NCBI GenBank assembly: GCA_036703275.1
Contig: DATNPK010000070.1
Span: 62,001-126,000 of the forward strand
Source of the DNA: Coleofasciculaceae cyanobacterium
Lineage (GTDB): Bacteria; Cyanobacteriota; Cyanobacteriia; Cyanobacteriales; Xenococcaceae
DNA: 64,000 nt
Direction: 5' to 3'
Shown: positions 24,473 to 34,554 of the stretch, one piece after another
Position numbering within the stretch: the stretch's first letter is position 1
How the letters are laid out: each line of letters begins with the position of its first letter
Made by a program: the position numbers and the translations under genes
Notes under the pieces: generated by a model
What the model was told of the DNA's origin: nothing
Seen by the model: the letters and a program-made list of their open reading frames with translations, nothing else
Database searches by the model: none

Positions 24473-24507
24473 TTTCAGCTTATTTTTTCTGAAAAAATAA
24501 GCTGAAA
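24473..24507. repeat. Perfect 16-bp inverted repeat with 3-base loop
   Basis: TTTCAGCTTATTTTTT and its exact complement enclose CTG. The stem is long and perfect, unlike a degenerate repeat. It lies upstream of the thrC promoter. A second small hairpin CCCGA-TCGGG (24434-24452) is beside it. It may be a binding site or a terminator for unseen transcription entering the spacer. Confidence 0.6.
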
Positions 24508-24739
24508 CGCTAACTATATATAAACTAAAGCTTACTGAAGCTTATAGCTGTGGCTCGGATTATTATGTATGTTTGAGATATGTTTGAGTCGAAAATCACA
24601 TATAGTTTTGAAATTCCAACAAAAAAAATTTAGTTAAAAATAATTAGCATTGCTAAGTACCTAGGCGAAACGGACGGCTTTAATTACACATTTGATTTTC
24701 GCTTTCCCCGATCTCAACTAGGAAATTTATTTTGCACGA

Positions 24740-24856
24740 CTACTTATTGTGGTTAGAAGATTTACGACGTAACAAGCTTCTAATTAAAAGGATAAAAAGC
24801 GAAACCAAAAATAGATTAATTAAATAAGTTACAGCAATCAATAAGTTAGTACTCAT
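24740..24856 (-). CDS. Possible 38-residue single-span membrane protein
   Basis: An ATG frame of 38 codons: short polar start MSTN, a long hydrophobic span (LLIAVTYLINLFLVSLFILL) and a basic tail (IRSLLRRKSSNHNK). The positive-inside pattern is that of small photosystem, cytochrome or NDH subunits, but I cannot assign it to one. No clear ribosome site is visible. The spacer 24367-25255 contains nothing else that looks coding. Confidence 0.4.
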   Translation of the reverse strand: MSTNLLIAVTYLINLFLVSLFILLIRSLLRRKSSNHNK

Positions 24857-25255
24857 ATTTGATAACATTACATTAATAATAATTATAAATGTAAATAATT
24901 ATTTATCTATCTAGCTTAGGTAAGAAGATCGCTTCAAATTGTGGTTATGGTTCAAATTAGAGCTTGGAAAATACTGTCTATAGATGATTAGGGATCGAGA
25001 AAATAGCTGTAATTTCTGATAAAATCTGGTTTTTCTCAATAGGTAATATTTAGCTTAGTTAGTTTGTGACTCAACTCTTTTGTGTAAAGAAGTAACAAGA
25101 ATTATCCTCAAAATCGCATAATTGTTGAGGACGTACACATATCAATATTTTGCTTTGCCGATCGCGCTATATTCAAAGATAACCTCTACTACAATTTGAT
25201 TCTTTATTTGTAGAGCTTTTAAGCATTTAATCATTCAATATTCGATCAAAGCAAT

Positions 25256-26155
25256 ATGACTTGGGTAAAAAGCCTGTGGAAATTTTCTCGTCCCCATACC
25301 ATTATTGGTACCAGCCTTAGTGTTCTGGCACTGTATTTTATCTCCTTAGCCACGACTGGCAACAATGTTACACCACTGAATATAGAGCAGATGCTGGCGG
25401 TTTGGTTAGCCTGCATCTGTGGCAATATATATATAGTCGGGTTAAATCAACTTCACGATATTGAAATAGATCGGATTAATAAACCAGATTTGCCCTTGGC
25501 TTCAGGGAAATTGACGACTGCACAAGGTAGATTAATTGTTGGGTTTACTGGTATTTTAGGATTACTGATTGCAGCTTTATCAGGAAGATGGCTGTTTGCG
25601 ACTGTAGCCGTTAGTTTAATCATTGGTACAGCTTATTCATTGCCACCAATACGCCTGAAGCAATTTCCCTTTTGGGCAGCTTTTTGCATACTTACGGTTA
25701 GGGGAGTTATTGTCAATATTGGACTGTTTTTACACTATGGCGACAAGCTAGATGGTAGAGAAGCATTAAATCCCTACGTTTGGACGCTGACTTTATTTAT
25801 TTTGCTGTTCACAGTTGCGATCGCAATTTTCAAAGATGTCCCCGATCTAGAAGGAGACAAGCAATACAACATTAATACCTTTACTTTGGTTATCGGTAAA
25901 CCAGCAGTATTCAATCTTTCCCGTGGGGTAATTACTGTTTGCTATTTTGGGATGGTAGTTGCAGGTTTGTTTTGGCTAACTTCTTTAAACGTCAGCTTTT
26001 TTGTCACCAGCCACATAATTTTATTAGGATTACTTTGGTGGCGTAGTCGCAATGTAGATTTATCAGAAAAAAGCGCGATCGCCGACTTTTATCAGTTTAT
26101 CTGGAAGTTATTCTTTTTAGAGTATTTACTCTTCCCGATTGCCTGTTTTATTTAG
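25256..26155 (+). CDS. hpt: Homogentisate phytyltransferase
   Basis: UbiA-type membrane prenyltransferase that attaches phytyl diphosphate to homogentisate, the committed step of tocopherol synthesis. The first Asp-rich motif NQLHDIEID is at 64-72 and the second KDVPDLEGD at 194-202. About eight membrane spans are visible. The 299-residue length and the start WKFSRPHTIIGTSLS match the cyanobacterial VTE2/slr1736 enzyme. Tocopherol cyclase is 1.1 kb downstream, separated by an opposite-strand alpha/beta hydrolase. Confidence 0.93.
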   Translation: MTWVKSLWKFSRPHTIIGTSLSVLALYFISLATTGNNVTPLNIEQMLAVWLACICGNIYIVGLNQLHDIEIDRINKPDLPLASGKLTTAQGRLIVGFTGILGLLIAALSGRWLFATVAVSLIIGTAYSLPPIRLKQFPFWAAFCILTVRGVIVNIGLFLHYGDKLDGREALNPYVWTLTLFILLFTVAIAIFKDVPDLEGDKQYNINTFTLVIGKPAVFNLSRGVITVCYFGMVVAGLFWLTSLNVSFFVTSHIILLGLLWWRSRNVDLSEKSAIADFYQFIWKLFFLEYLLFPIACFI

Positions 26156-26182
26156 CAGTCAATGCCAAGAGAATTCATTTGA

Positions 26183-26944
26183 TTAACTAGCATCATTTGC
26201 CAGGGAATCAGTGATTTCTGTAGGCAAATTAGTATTCAAATTAACAATCTTTTGAATCAGATTAGAAATACAATCAGCCCGGCTCATAATCATCAAATGT
26301 CCACCCTTTTCAACGCTAAAATCTTCTCGAACAAACTGAAAGGGAAAAATGCGATCGCCTTCACCATGAATGTGATAAACATTATGAGGAATCAACTCAT
26401 TTTTCCAGATAACAATCTGATGAATTGCCCATTTTACGAAATGCGCGTTAGTGTCAAACAAAATTGCATTTAATAATTTTCGCTCATCAATGGTTTCGAT
26501 GCCAAAAAACCAACTTGCTATTATTTTACCAAACCAAAGCAATAGTTTTGCCGGTAATAAAAGATAGATTGGCAACCAACGAAACATTTTAAAATAGAAA
26601 GGTATTTCCTGTTTATTTTTAGTACTAGAAATTAAAATAACTTTTTCAGTATCTATTTGTTTGGCTATTTCGACAGCAATAATACCACCAAAAGACAAGC
26701 CAATTAATATTGGTCTTTCTAATTTTATTTGAGCAGTTAATCGTTGAGTATAATCAGCAATACTTTCTCTTTTTTTAGGCTCTAACCAATAAATATGCAC
26801 GGGCTTATAACCCTGAAACTTTAAATTTTGAAAAACGCGCTCGTCTGCACCTAACCCGCTAAGACAATAAATATCTTTGAGAGCATTTTCCAATTTTTCT
26901 GTAGGGCTTTGTTGAGAATTTGCTGTTAAATCTGTAGTATCCAT
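26183..26944 (-). CDS. Alpha/beta hydrolase between the tocopherol genes
   Basis: 253 residues with an alpha/beta-hydrolase fold. The nucleophile elbow GLSFGG puts the catalytic serine at 84; GEGDRIFP gives Asp197 and KGGHLMI gives His216. The oxyanion region is CLSGLGADERVF. A helical cap rich in aromatic and Leu residues (FYFKMFRWLPIYLLLPAKLL) suggests a lipophilic substrate. It is convergent with hpt and divergent from tocopherol cyclase. A role in freeing phytol or processing prenyl lipids is inferred from place only; esterase of unknown substrate is the safe reading. Confidence 0.8.
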   Translation of the reverse strand: MDTTDLTANSQQSPTEKLENALKDIYCLSGLGADERVFQNLKFQGYKPVHIYWLEPKKRESIADYTQRLTAQIKLERPILIGLSFGGIIAVEIAKQIDTEKVILISSTKNKQEIPFYFKMFRWLPIYLLLPAKLLLWFGKIIASWFFGIETIDERKLLNAILFDTNAHFVKWAIHQIVIWKNELIPHNVYHIHGEGDRIFPFQFVREDFSVEKGGHLMIMSRADCISNLIQKIVNLNTNLPTEITDSLANDAS

Positions 26945-27082
26945 ATCTAAATTTAATATCTATTAGATTATTACCGCTTTCAGCTAAATAATTCCGTAAC
27001 AAGTAACAACTATAGAAATGGCAAACAATACCCAAGAAGATATTTAGTACTAAATCCGATTGATAAACTACTCTTGACCAAA

Positions 27083-27117
27083 CATTGAACATTAAACATT
27101 GAGCATTGAGCATTAAA
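27083..27117. repeat. Five tandem heptamers (CATTRAR)
   Basis: CATTGAA CATTAAA CATTGAG CATTGAG CATTAAA: five contiguous 7-base units in the spacer between the hydrolase and tocopherol cyclase. It resembles the short tandemly repeated heptamers of cyanobacteria. Confidence 0.8.
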
Positions 27118-27178
27118 CTTAGTATAAGTAGGTATAAATAGTTTGAAACCCTAATGCAGCATGACTTTTGCTACACGC

Positions 27179-27200
27179 CTCACTCTGAAGTGAGCTTTTT
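27179..27200 (+). terminator. Small terminator-like hairpin before tocopherol cyclase
   Basis: CTCACT-CTGA-AGTGAG followed by CTTTTT. No plus-strand gene ends just upstream, so it may be a leader attenuator or chance. It lies about 90 bases before the cyclase gene. Confidence 0.35.
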
Positions 27201-27286
27201 GCCATTTTCAGATTACAGCCAACTAAAGCTAAAGCCATAATAATTCTAGATAATATAATTTAGCTGTACCTCACTTTACAGGATGA

Positions 27287-28345
<1,059 letters not shown>

Positions 28346-28359
28346 ATTTTGCTGCTTAG

Positions 28360-28527
28360 CTAAAGCACTATGATTAACTCTTGAAGAATGTTACCCTCAT
28401 GGTCAGTAACCTCGAGTACTGACAAATTGCCTTTGATTCTCTCCTGATATTGATAGTTAAACTCTAAATGAAGATCGGTTTTTACAGTTTCTAGCTGACA
28501 AAATTGTTGAATAGTTAGGTTGCTCAT
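28360..28527 (-). CDS. Small hypothetical protein, 55 residues
   Basis: The ATG frame encodes MSNLTIQQFCQLETVK, then LHLEFNYQYQERIKGN, then VLEVTDHEGNILQELIIVL. It has alternating polar and hydrophobic residues as in a small beta-rich domain, no signal and no membrane span. It is convergent with tocopherol cyclase, 14 bases away. I do not recognise a family; the amino-acid make-up looks coding. The rest of 28528-28856 shows nothing. Confidence 0.5.
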   Translation of the reverse strand: MSNLTIQQFCQLETVKTDLHLEFNYQYQERIKGNLSVLEVTDHEGNILQELIIVL

Positions 28528-28856
28528 AATCAAATCTTGATAGTAACTTTACTAAAACTTTATACTTGTGACTAGAGTTTAACCTCAAAAAAAATTGAAT
28601 ATTGTGATCTCAACCCCAAAGAAGCGCACAAGGCGTATCACGATCGCCTGGTATATTTTTAAAATCACGACAATGTCTTTTCGAGTAAATCTAGACAACA
28701 CTTTTGGCAGCCACACAAATATTACTAAGTATTAAGAAAATCGAGTTTTTCCCCCTATATTGACTGATTGTAGTTACAACCATTAGTGTTCCCAGTAGCG
28801 TGACTGTCAACTAGTACAAAAATACTATTTACCTTACCGAGTCAAAGCCTTAGTTC

Positions 28857-31800
28857 ATGGTTCATATAAAGCGCGTTGAACTGTCCCACTTTAAATCTTT
28901 CGGTGGCACAACAAAAGTTCCTATATTACCTGGTTTTACCGTAGTTTCGGGGCCAAATGGGTCAGGAAAGTCAAATATCTTAGATGCGCTGCTGTTTTGT
29001 TTAGGTTTAGCGAGTTCCAAGGGAATGCGTGCCGATCGCTTGCCCGACTTGGTTAATAATAAACAGATTAGCAATGGTAAAGCTGCGGAGGCTGTTGTCT
29101 CTGTTACCTTTGATTTAACTGATTTAGGTGACTTGTCAGATGTGGTGACAACAGTTACTGATGCTCAAGATTTAACTCTTATTTCCTCCACCGAAGAGTT
29201 GCCAGCAGCTATGGAAGATGGCTGTGCTGAAAACGGCAATAGTAATAGTAATAGTAATGGTCATTTTGAAGCAGAAATAAATCCAGAAGTTGAAGACGAA
29301 TCACAAAGCACCGCAGTAGATCGAGACGATCAGAAAATTATCGCGATCGCCAATGGAAATAGTCTGGAGTGGAAGATAACGCGGCGGTTGCGGGTAGGAA
29401 AAAATGGTAACTATACCTCGACGTTTTATATTAACGGAGAAGTATCTACAGCAACGGAAGTTCACGAACAGCTACAAAAACTAAGGGTTTATCCAGAAGG
29501 CTATAACGTAGTGTTACAGGGTGACGTTACCAGCATTATTACGATGAATTCCAGAGAAAGACGCGAGATTATCGATGAATTAGCGGGAGTAGCAGCATTT
29601 GACCGTAAAATTGAGCAAACGCGCAAGACGCTGGATAAGGTACAGGAAAGAGAAGAAAAATGCCATATTATTGCTCAAGAATTGATTGCTAATCGCGATC
29701 GCCTGGCAGCAGATCGAGTCAAGGCGGAAAAATACCGCCAGTTAAAAGAAAATGTCCAGGAGAAGAAGAATCAGGAAAAAGTTTTAATTTGGCGATCGCT
29801 TACGCAACAACAGCAGGAGTTACAGAAGAAGTTTACGGCTGGGGAAGCAGAAGCGGTACGCTTAACCGATAATATTGCCAAGTTAGATACGGCAGTTAAA
29901 GAACAGAGTGAAAAGCTAGAAAATCTTAATGCTCAAGTCAAAGCCTTGGGTGAGGATGAACAGCTATCGGTAGCTTCAGAGTTAGCTACCCAGAAAGCTA
30001 AACAGCTAACTCTACAGCAAAAGCAGGGGGAATTAAATAATACCAGCCAGCAGAAACAGCTTAACTTGGTACAAACTCAGCAAAATTTAGAACAGTACCA
30101 GCAGGAAATCAAGCAGCTTGGCAAAGAGAAAGACAGGTTAGAAGATGAGACTATTCCCTTACTAAGCAAAAATGCGCTCGCAGCCAGACAAACCGTTAGT
30201 CAGAGTAAAGAAAATGCTAATGCGATCGCCGAAGCTTCAGAGGCTTGGGTACAAGAACAAGCAACTCTTTCTCGTCAAGCCGCGATAATTCAAGAAATTT
30301 TAAATCCTCAGCGTACCGAACAAGCTAGGATTAGCGAAAGATCTAATCAGCTAGATCATACTATTCGAGAACAAACCCAGTCTTTAGCAGCAGTAGACGC
30401 AGAATTAAACACCAAGCAAAGTGAATACGATTCCCTTTTCAGTAAAGTAGCCACAGAACAAGCTCATGTCCAAGAAATTGCTCAACAGCTAGCCGAAGCA
30501 GAAGGCGATCGCTCTTTGCAGCAGGAAACTCAACAGCGTTTGTTAAAAGAACAGCGAGATAAGCAACGAGAACTAGACAAGCTAGAGGCTAAAACCCAAG
30601 CACAACAAGAAGTTCAGGGAACTTACGCCAGCAAGATTATTCTTAACTCCAACCTATCAGGGGTAGAAGGGTTAGTAGTACAGTTAGGACAGGTAGAAGA
30701 GCGTTACCGATTAGCTTTGGAAACCGCTGCGGGGGGGAGATTGGGATTTATTGTAGTGGAAAGCGATCGCGTTGCTGCACAAGGTATTGAATTATTAAAA
30801 AGAGAACGAGCAGGGAGAGCAACCTTCTTACCTTTAAACAAGATTCAAGCACCGCATCTTGGTAACATGGCGACTATGCGCTTTGGTAGTGGTTTTGTCG
30901 ATCTGGCAGTAAATCTAGTTGAGTGCGATCCTCGCTATGAGGATATCTTTGCCTATGTCTTTGGCAATACCGTAATATTTGACAACTTAAATAATGCTCG
31001 TTCCCAGCTAGGAAAACATCGCATTGTTACCTTAGAAGGAGAAATCTTAGAAGTCAGTGGCGCAATGACTGGGGGAAGTCAATCTAGTCGTTCTAGTCTG
31101 CATTTCGGTGGTGCTGCTAACCGTGAATCTGGACAAGTAGAAGTATTAAAAGAGCGTTTGGCAGAAATAGAGCGCATCTTAAACAACTATGACCAAACAA
31201 TAGCAAATCAAATCGCGCAAATCAAGGATTTGGCAGAAGAGTTAACCGAAGCCAGACAGTTAGGTAGAGATAATAAAATCTTGTCCGAACAGTTAGAAAA
31301 AGATTTGAAACGTCTAACTGGTCAACGGGAATTATTAATTAATCAACTACACACTAATCGTCAGGAAAGAGATAAGATTCAATCCCGTTTGTTAATATTA
31401 AATCGAGAAATTCCCGAACAAGAAGCTAGATTACAGGAGTTACAGCAGCAGCTAAAAGTATTAGAAGAATCTCATTCTCAGAGCGAATGGCAACAGGTAC
31501 AAACAGTAATTACCAGCCAGGAAGAACAGCTACAGCTAGAGGAACGAACTTTAAGACAGGCAGAAACTCAACTATTAGAATTGACTAATAGATATCAAAG
31601 ATTACAGGAAAAAATAAGCGAAGCAGAACAAAATATTGTTTTGCTAAATGACGACCAAGCAGCAATCAAACAACAACAGGCGACAATTAGCAATCAACTA
31701 ATCGAAATTGCTCAGAAAATTATTATTGCCGAAGCAGAATTAGAACAACTTTCAGCCAAACTTGGAGAAACTAAACAAGAACGCGATCGCTTGGAAACTC

Positions 31801-32663
31801 AGCTAAAACAGTTGCGCGAGCAGCATCAAAAACAAGCTTGGCAACTAGAAAAACTTCAGACAACACAACAGGAAAGACAAGCAACTCTCCAAACCTTACA
31901 GCAACAAATAGCCGAACATGAAGCAGAATTACCCAATCCAATTCCCCAAATTCCGCAGTTGGTTAACGAAGATGCGATCGAGGCAGGAGAATCAATAACC
32001 TTTGCCAATCTTCAAGAACAAATAGAACAGCTACAAAGACAGATACGTAACGGAGAAAAACGCCTTGAAGCAATGGAACCTGTCAATATGTTGGCGTTGG
32101 AAGAATATGAAAAAACTGAGGCTAGATTACAAGAACTATCCCATAAATTAGATACTATCGAAGCTGAAAGAACCGAATTGTTAATGCGTGTAGAGAAATT
32201 TACTACTCTGCGTTTGCGAGCGTTTAAAGAATCTTATGATGCCGTAAATGAAAACTTCCAGAAAATATATGCTGAACTCTCTGATGGTGATGGACATCTA
32301 CAGCTAGAAGATAAAAACGATCCTTTCAACGGAGGTTTAAATCTGGTTGCTCATCCCAAAGGTAAGCCCGTACAAAAGCTAAGTTCCATGTCTGGGGGAG
32401 AAAAATCTTTAACTGCACTTGGCTTTATCTTTTCTCTACAAAAATATCGACCTTCCCCTTTCTATGCCTTTGATGAAGTAGATATGTTTCTCGATGGTGC
32501 AAACGTCGAAAAGCTATCCCGCATGGTGAAAAAACAAGCACAGTCGGCACAGTTTATTGTCGTAAGTCTACGTCGTCCAATGATTGAAGCCTCAGAAAGA
32601 ACTATCGGCGTTACCCAAGCCAGAGGCGCACATACTCAGGTGTTGGGAATTAAGATGAAGTAA
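28857..32663 (+). CDS. smc: Chromosome segregation ATPase SMC
   Basis: 1268 residues. Walker A GPNGSGKS at 32-39, two long Gln/Glu-rich coiled coils, a central hinge (about 590-740; SGVEGLVVQLGQVEERYRLA to SGAMTGGS), then signature LSSMSGGEKS and Walker B FYAFDEVDMFLDGANVEKLS near the end. SMC dimers with ScpA/ScpB organise the chromosome; neither partner is beside it. The N-terminal head contains an extra acidic, Asn/Ser-rich segment (about 94-170, including GNSNSNSNGHFEAE) that makes it longer than usual and is probably a surface loop. Confidence 0.95.
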   Translation: MVHIKRVELSHFKSFGGTTKVPILPGFTVVSGPNGSGKSNILDALLFCLGLASSKGMRADRLPDLVNNKQISNGKAAEAVVSVTFDLTDLGDLSDVVTTVTDAQDLTLISSTEELPAAMEDGCAENGNSNSNSNGHFEAEINPEVEDESQSTAVDRDDQKIIAIANGNSLEWKITRRLRVGKNGNYTSTFYINGEVSTATEVHEQLQKLRVYPEGYNVVLQGDVTSIITMNSRERREIIDELAGVAAFDRKIEQTRKTLDKVQEREEKCHIIAQELIANRDRLAADRVKAEKYRQLKENVQEKKNQEKVLIWRSLTQQQQELQKKFTAGEAEAVRLTDNIAKLDTAVKEQSEKLENLNAQVKALGEDEQLSVASELATQKAKQLTLQQKQGELNNTSQQKQLNLVQTQQNLEQYQQEIKQLGKEKDRLEDETIPLLSKNALAARQTVSQSKENANAIAEASEAWVQEQATLSRQAAIIQEILNPQRTEQARISERSNQLDHTIREQTQSLAAVDAELNTKQSEYDSLFSKVATEQAHVQEIAQQLAEAEGDRSLQQETQQRLLKEQRDKQRELDKLEAKTQAQQEVQGTYASKIILNSNLSGVEGLVVQLGQVEERYRLALETAAGGRLGFIVVESDRVAAQGIELLKRERAGRATFLPLNKIQAPHLGNMATMRFGSGFVDLAVNLVECDPRYEDIFAYVFGNTVIFDNLNNARSQLGKHRIVTLEGEILEVSGAMTGGSQSSRSSLHFGGAANRESGQVEVLKERLAEIERILNNYDQTIANQIAQIKDLAEELTEARQLGRDNKILSEQLEKDLKRLTGQRELLINQLHTNRQERDKIQSRLLILNREIPEQEARLQELQQQLKVLEESHSQSEWQQVQTVITSQEEQLQLEERTLRQAETQLLELTNRYQRLQEKISEAEQNIVLLNDDQAAIKQQQATISNQLIEIAQKIIIAEAELEQLSAKLGETKQERDRLETQLKQLREQHQKQAWQLEKLQTTQQERQATLQTLQQQIAEHEAELPNPIPQIPQLVNEDAIEAGESITFANLQEQIEQLQRQIRNGEKRLEAMEPVNMLALEEYEKTEARLQELSHKLDTIEAERTELLMRVEKFTTLRLRAFKESYDAVNENFQKIYAELSDGDGHLQLEDKNDPFNGGLNLVAHPKGKPVQKLSSMSGGEKSLTALGFIFSLQKYRPSPFYAFDEVDMFLDGANVEKLSRMVKKQAQSAQFIVVSLRRPMIEASERTIGVTQARGAHTQVLGIKMK

Positions 32664-32673
32664 TTCTGAATAG

Positions 32674-32841
32674 ATCGAAGCAGCAGATATTAAAACTGTT
32701 TATTTTCGCGATCGCGCCACTCATATTAAATTTTTAGCGTTGCACAATTGGGATGATTCTTTTTCTAAGGTTTATCTAGAACGAAATTTAAGCGAATTTT
32801 CAGACAGTACTCAGTTTAAAAAAGCACGATTGATTATGTAA
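32674..32841 (+). pseudogene. Orphan C-terminal ORF fragment
   Basis: An open frame without ATG runs from just after a TAG to TAA: TVYFRDRATHIKFLALHNW, then FSKVYLERNLSEFSDSTQ. It looks coding in composition and could be the tail of a lost gene left between smc and the regulator. No family is recognised. Confidence 0.25.
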
Positions 32842-32852
32842 TCTCAATAGGA

Positions 32853-33836
32853 ATGGAACAAATGAAGCTGGACATAGTCGATCGCTTGCCTAATACACTA
32901 AAAAATAGTGCGATCGCTCAAAATGTGTCGCAAGGAGAAAGATTGTTTTGTAAAGGAGATCGTGCTAACTATTTATATTTAATTCAACAAGGACGTTTTC
33001 AAGAGGTTAGCTATCCCGATAACCATAAAATGGCAGTTTTACAAACACTCAATCGGGGAGAAACTTTAGGAGAAACCAGCTTATTTTTTGAAACCTACCA
33101 TACTAGCGCGATCGCCAAAACTGAGGCTCGAGTTATTGCCTATCCGAAGTCAATAGTCTTAGCCAGCCTCGAACAATCCCCTTTAGTTATTGAAGCAACC
33201 TTAGAGATATTAAGCCAAAAAATATCTCAATTACAGATGCGTTTAGAATGGCGGAACATTTCTCTTGCCGATCGCCGAGTCTTAAAGTACTTGAAATACA
33301 ATTTGGAAAAACTATCAAAAGACGCTGAAGACGCTAAAACCACTACCTTAAAAGCTCCACTTCAGGAAATTGCTGCGGAGTTAGGTTTGATTCCTGGAAC
33401 TTTATCTATAGCTTTAGCCAAACTAGAAGCAGAGCAAATGATTACCAGCGACAATAATCGCATTACTTTGCCTAATACTGTTACTAAACCCAAACTTCGT
33501 CAATATTATGGCGGACTACCGAAATACAAACTCAAGCAGGCTACAGATTATATTGATACTCATCTTAATGAAAATATTAAAGTCTTCGATCTCGCTAATA
33601 TTGTGAACATCAGTCAATATTACTTTTGTCATCTTTTTAAACAATCAACGGGGATTTCTCCCTATCAATACATAATTCAGCAACGAATTGCCAAAGCTAA
33701 AAAGCTACTAAAACAAAGAAAGCTTTCACTTGTAGAAGTGGCTTTAGAATGTGGATTCACTTCCCAATCTCAAATGACACAGCACTTTCGTAGATGTGTA
33801 GGATTAACACCAAATGTTTATCGCAATATGGAGTAG
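32853..33836 (+). CDS. Crp/Fnr-type regulator fused to a C-terminal AraC domain
   Basis: 327 residues with three domains. Residues 20-115 form a cyclic-nucleotide-binding-like beta-roll (LFCKGDRANYLYLIQQGRFQ, GETLGETSLFFE). Residues 140-205 form a Crp-type winged helix (LKAPLQEIAAELGLIPGTLS). Residues 223-325 form a complete AraC/XylS double helix-turn-helix (KVFDLANIVNISQYYFCHLF, LVEVALECGFTSQSQMTQHF). Normally a protein has only one of these DNA-binding modules. The following DM13 and secreted-protein genes are on the same strand, so they are likely targets. Effector unknown; the residues that bind cAMP phosphate are not clearly present. Confidence 0.85.
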   Translation: MEQMKLDIVDRLPNTLKNSAIAQNVSQGERLFCKGDRANYLYLIQQGRFQEVSYPDNHKMAVLQTLNRGETLGETSLFFETYHTSAIAKTEARVIAYPKSIVLASLEQSPLVIEATLEILSQKISQLQMRLEWRNISLADRRVLKYLKYNLEKLSKDAEDAKTTTLKAPLQEIAAELGLIPGTLSIALAKLEAEQMITSDNNRITLPNTVTKPKLRQYYGGLPKYKLKQATDYIDTHLNENIKVFDLANIVNISQYYFCHLFKQSTGISPYQYIIQQRIAKAKKLLKQRKLSLVEVALECGFTSQSQMTQHFRRCVGLTPNVYRNME

Positions 33837-33932
33837 CCCCTCATTCAATTATTTCTATCAATAAACAAGAATGCAATAGCGATCGCAAAAATCAGCAAGA
33901 ATTATTCCAGCCAATCCAAGTATATTCATTTC

Positions 33933-33953
33933 CAACAAACTTTTGGTTTGTTG
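33933..33953. promoter_or_regulatory. Candidate operator before the DM13 gene
   Basis: CAACAAAC-TTTTG-GTTTGTTG is a perfect 8-bp inverted repeat with a five-base spacer, 31 bases before the DM13 start and just after the regulator gene. Its size suits a dimeric Crp-type protein, or it may be an mRNA hairpin. Confidence 0.45.
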
Positions 33954-33984
33954 ACCACAGCAATTATTCACAGGAATTAAAATT

Positions 33985-34503
33985 ATGAACTCAAAATTAA
34001 TGCTAATGCTAAAGTCGGCAACTATTTCTTTAATCTGCTTAGGTGCGATCGTAAATCTATCTCAAACTAGTCAAGCTAGCTTTACTTCCAAATCAGCAAA
34101 TAACAACCTAGAACACTCTGGGGTTCTAATATCTCAAACAGCTCTAATGTCTGGTGAGTTTGTGGCAGCAGAAGCACCCACAACAGGCAAAGCGAAAATT
34201 GTTGATCAAAACGGACAAAAGTATCTTGAAATCGATTCAGCCTTTAGCACTAACGACCAAGCACCCGACTTACAGATCTTATTAGACACCATATCAGAAG
34301 CACCTGCAAAATATGAAGGTACTGACTCGACTCGATATCTTAATTTAGGCGGAATACAAAGCGTTACTGGCGCGCAACGATATCCGATTCCCGACTTCGT
34401 CGATCCTTCGCAATTCCAATCGGTAGTTGTTTGGTGTCGTATGGCTAACGCGACTATGGGTTATGCACCTTTAATAACTGATAGTAGTGCCAGTGTTAAC
34501 TAA
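33985..34503 (+). CDS. Secreted DM13-domain protein
   Basis: 172 residues. A signal peptide (MLKSATISLICLGAIVNLSQ, then QASF) precedes a DM13 domain at about 55-165: GEFVAAEAPTTGKAKIVDQN, YLEIDSAFSTNDQAPDLQIL, then SVVVWCRMANATMGYAPL with the conserved single cysteine. DM13 domains are proposed to take part in extracytoplasmic redox or electron transfer. The gene follows the fused regulator and precedes another secreted protein, so the three may be one unit. Confidence 0.85.
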   Translation: MNSKLMLMLKSATISLICLGAIVNLSQTSQASFTSKSANNNLEHSGVLISQTALMSGEFVAAEAPTTGKAKIVDQNGQKYLEIDSAFSTNDQAPDLQILLDTISEAPAKYEGTDSTRYLNLGGIQSVTGAQRYPIPDFVDPSQFQSVVVWCRMANATMGYAPLITDSSASVN

Positions 34504-34554
34504 AATTACAAACTGCAATCGTGACTTATCCTTATCTCTTGAAATGACTCAAAG

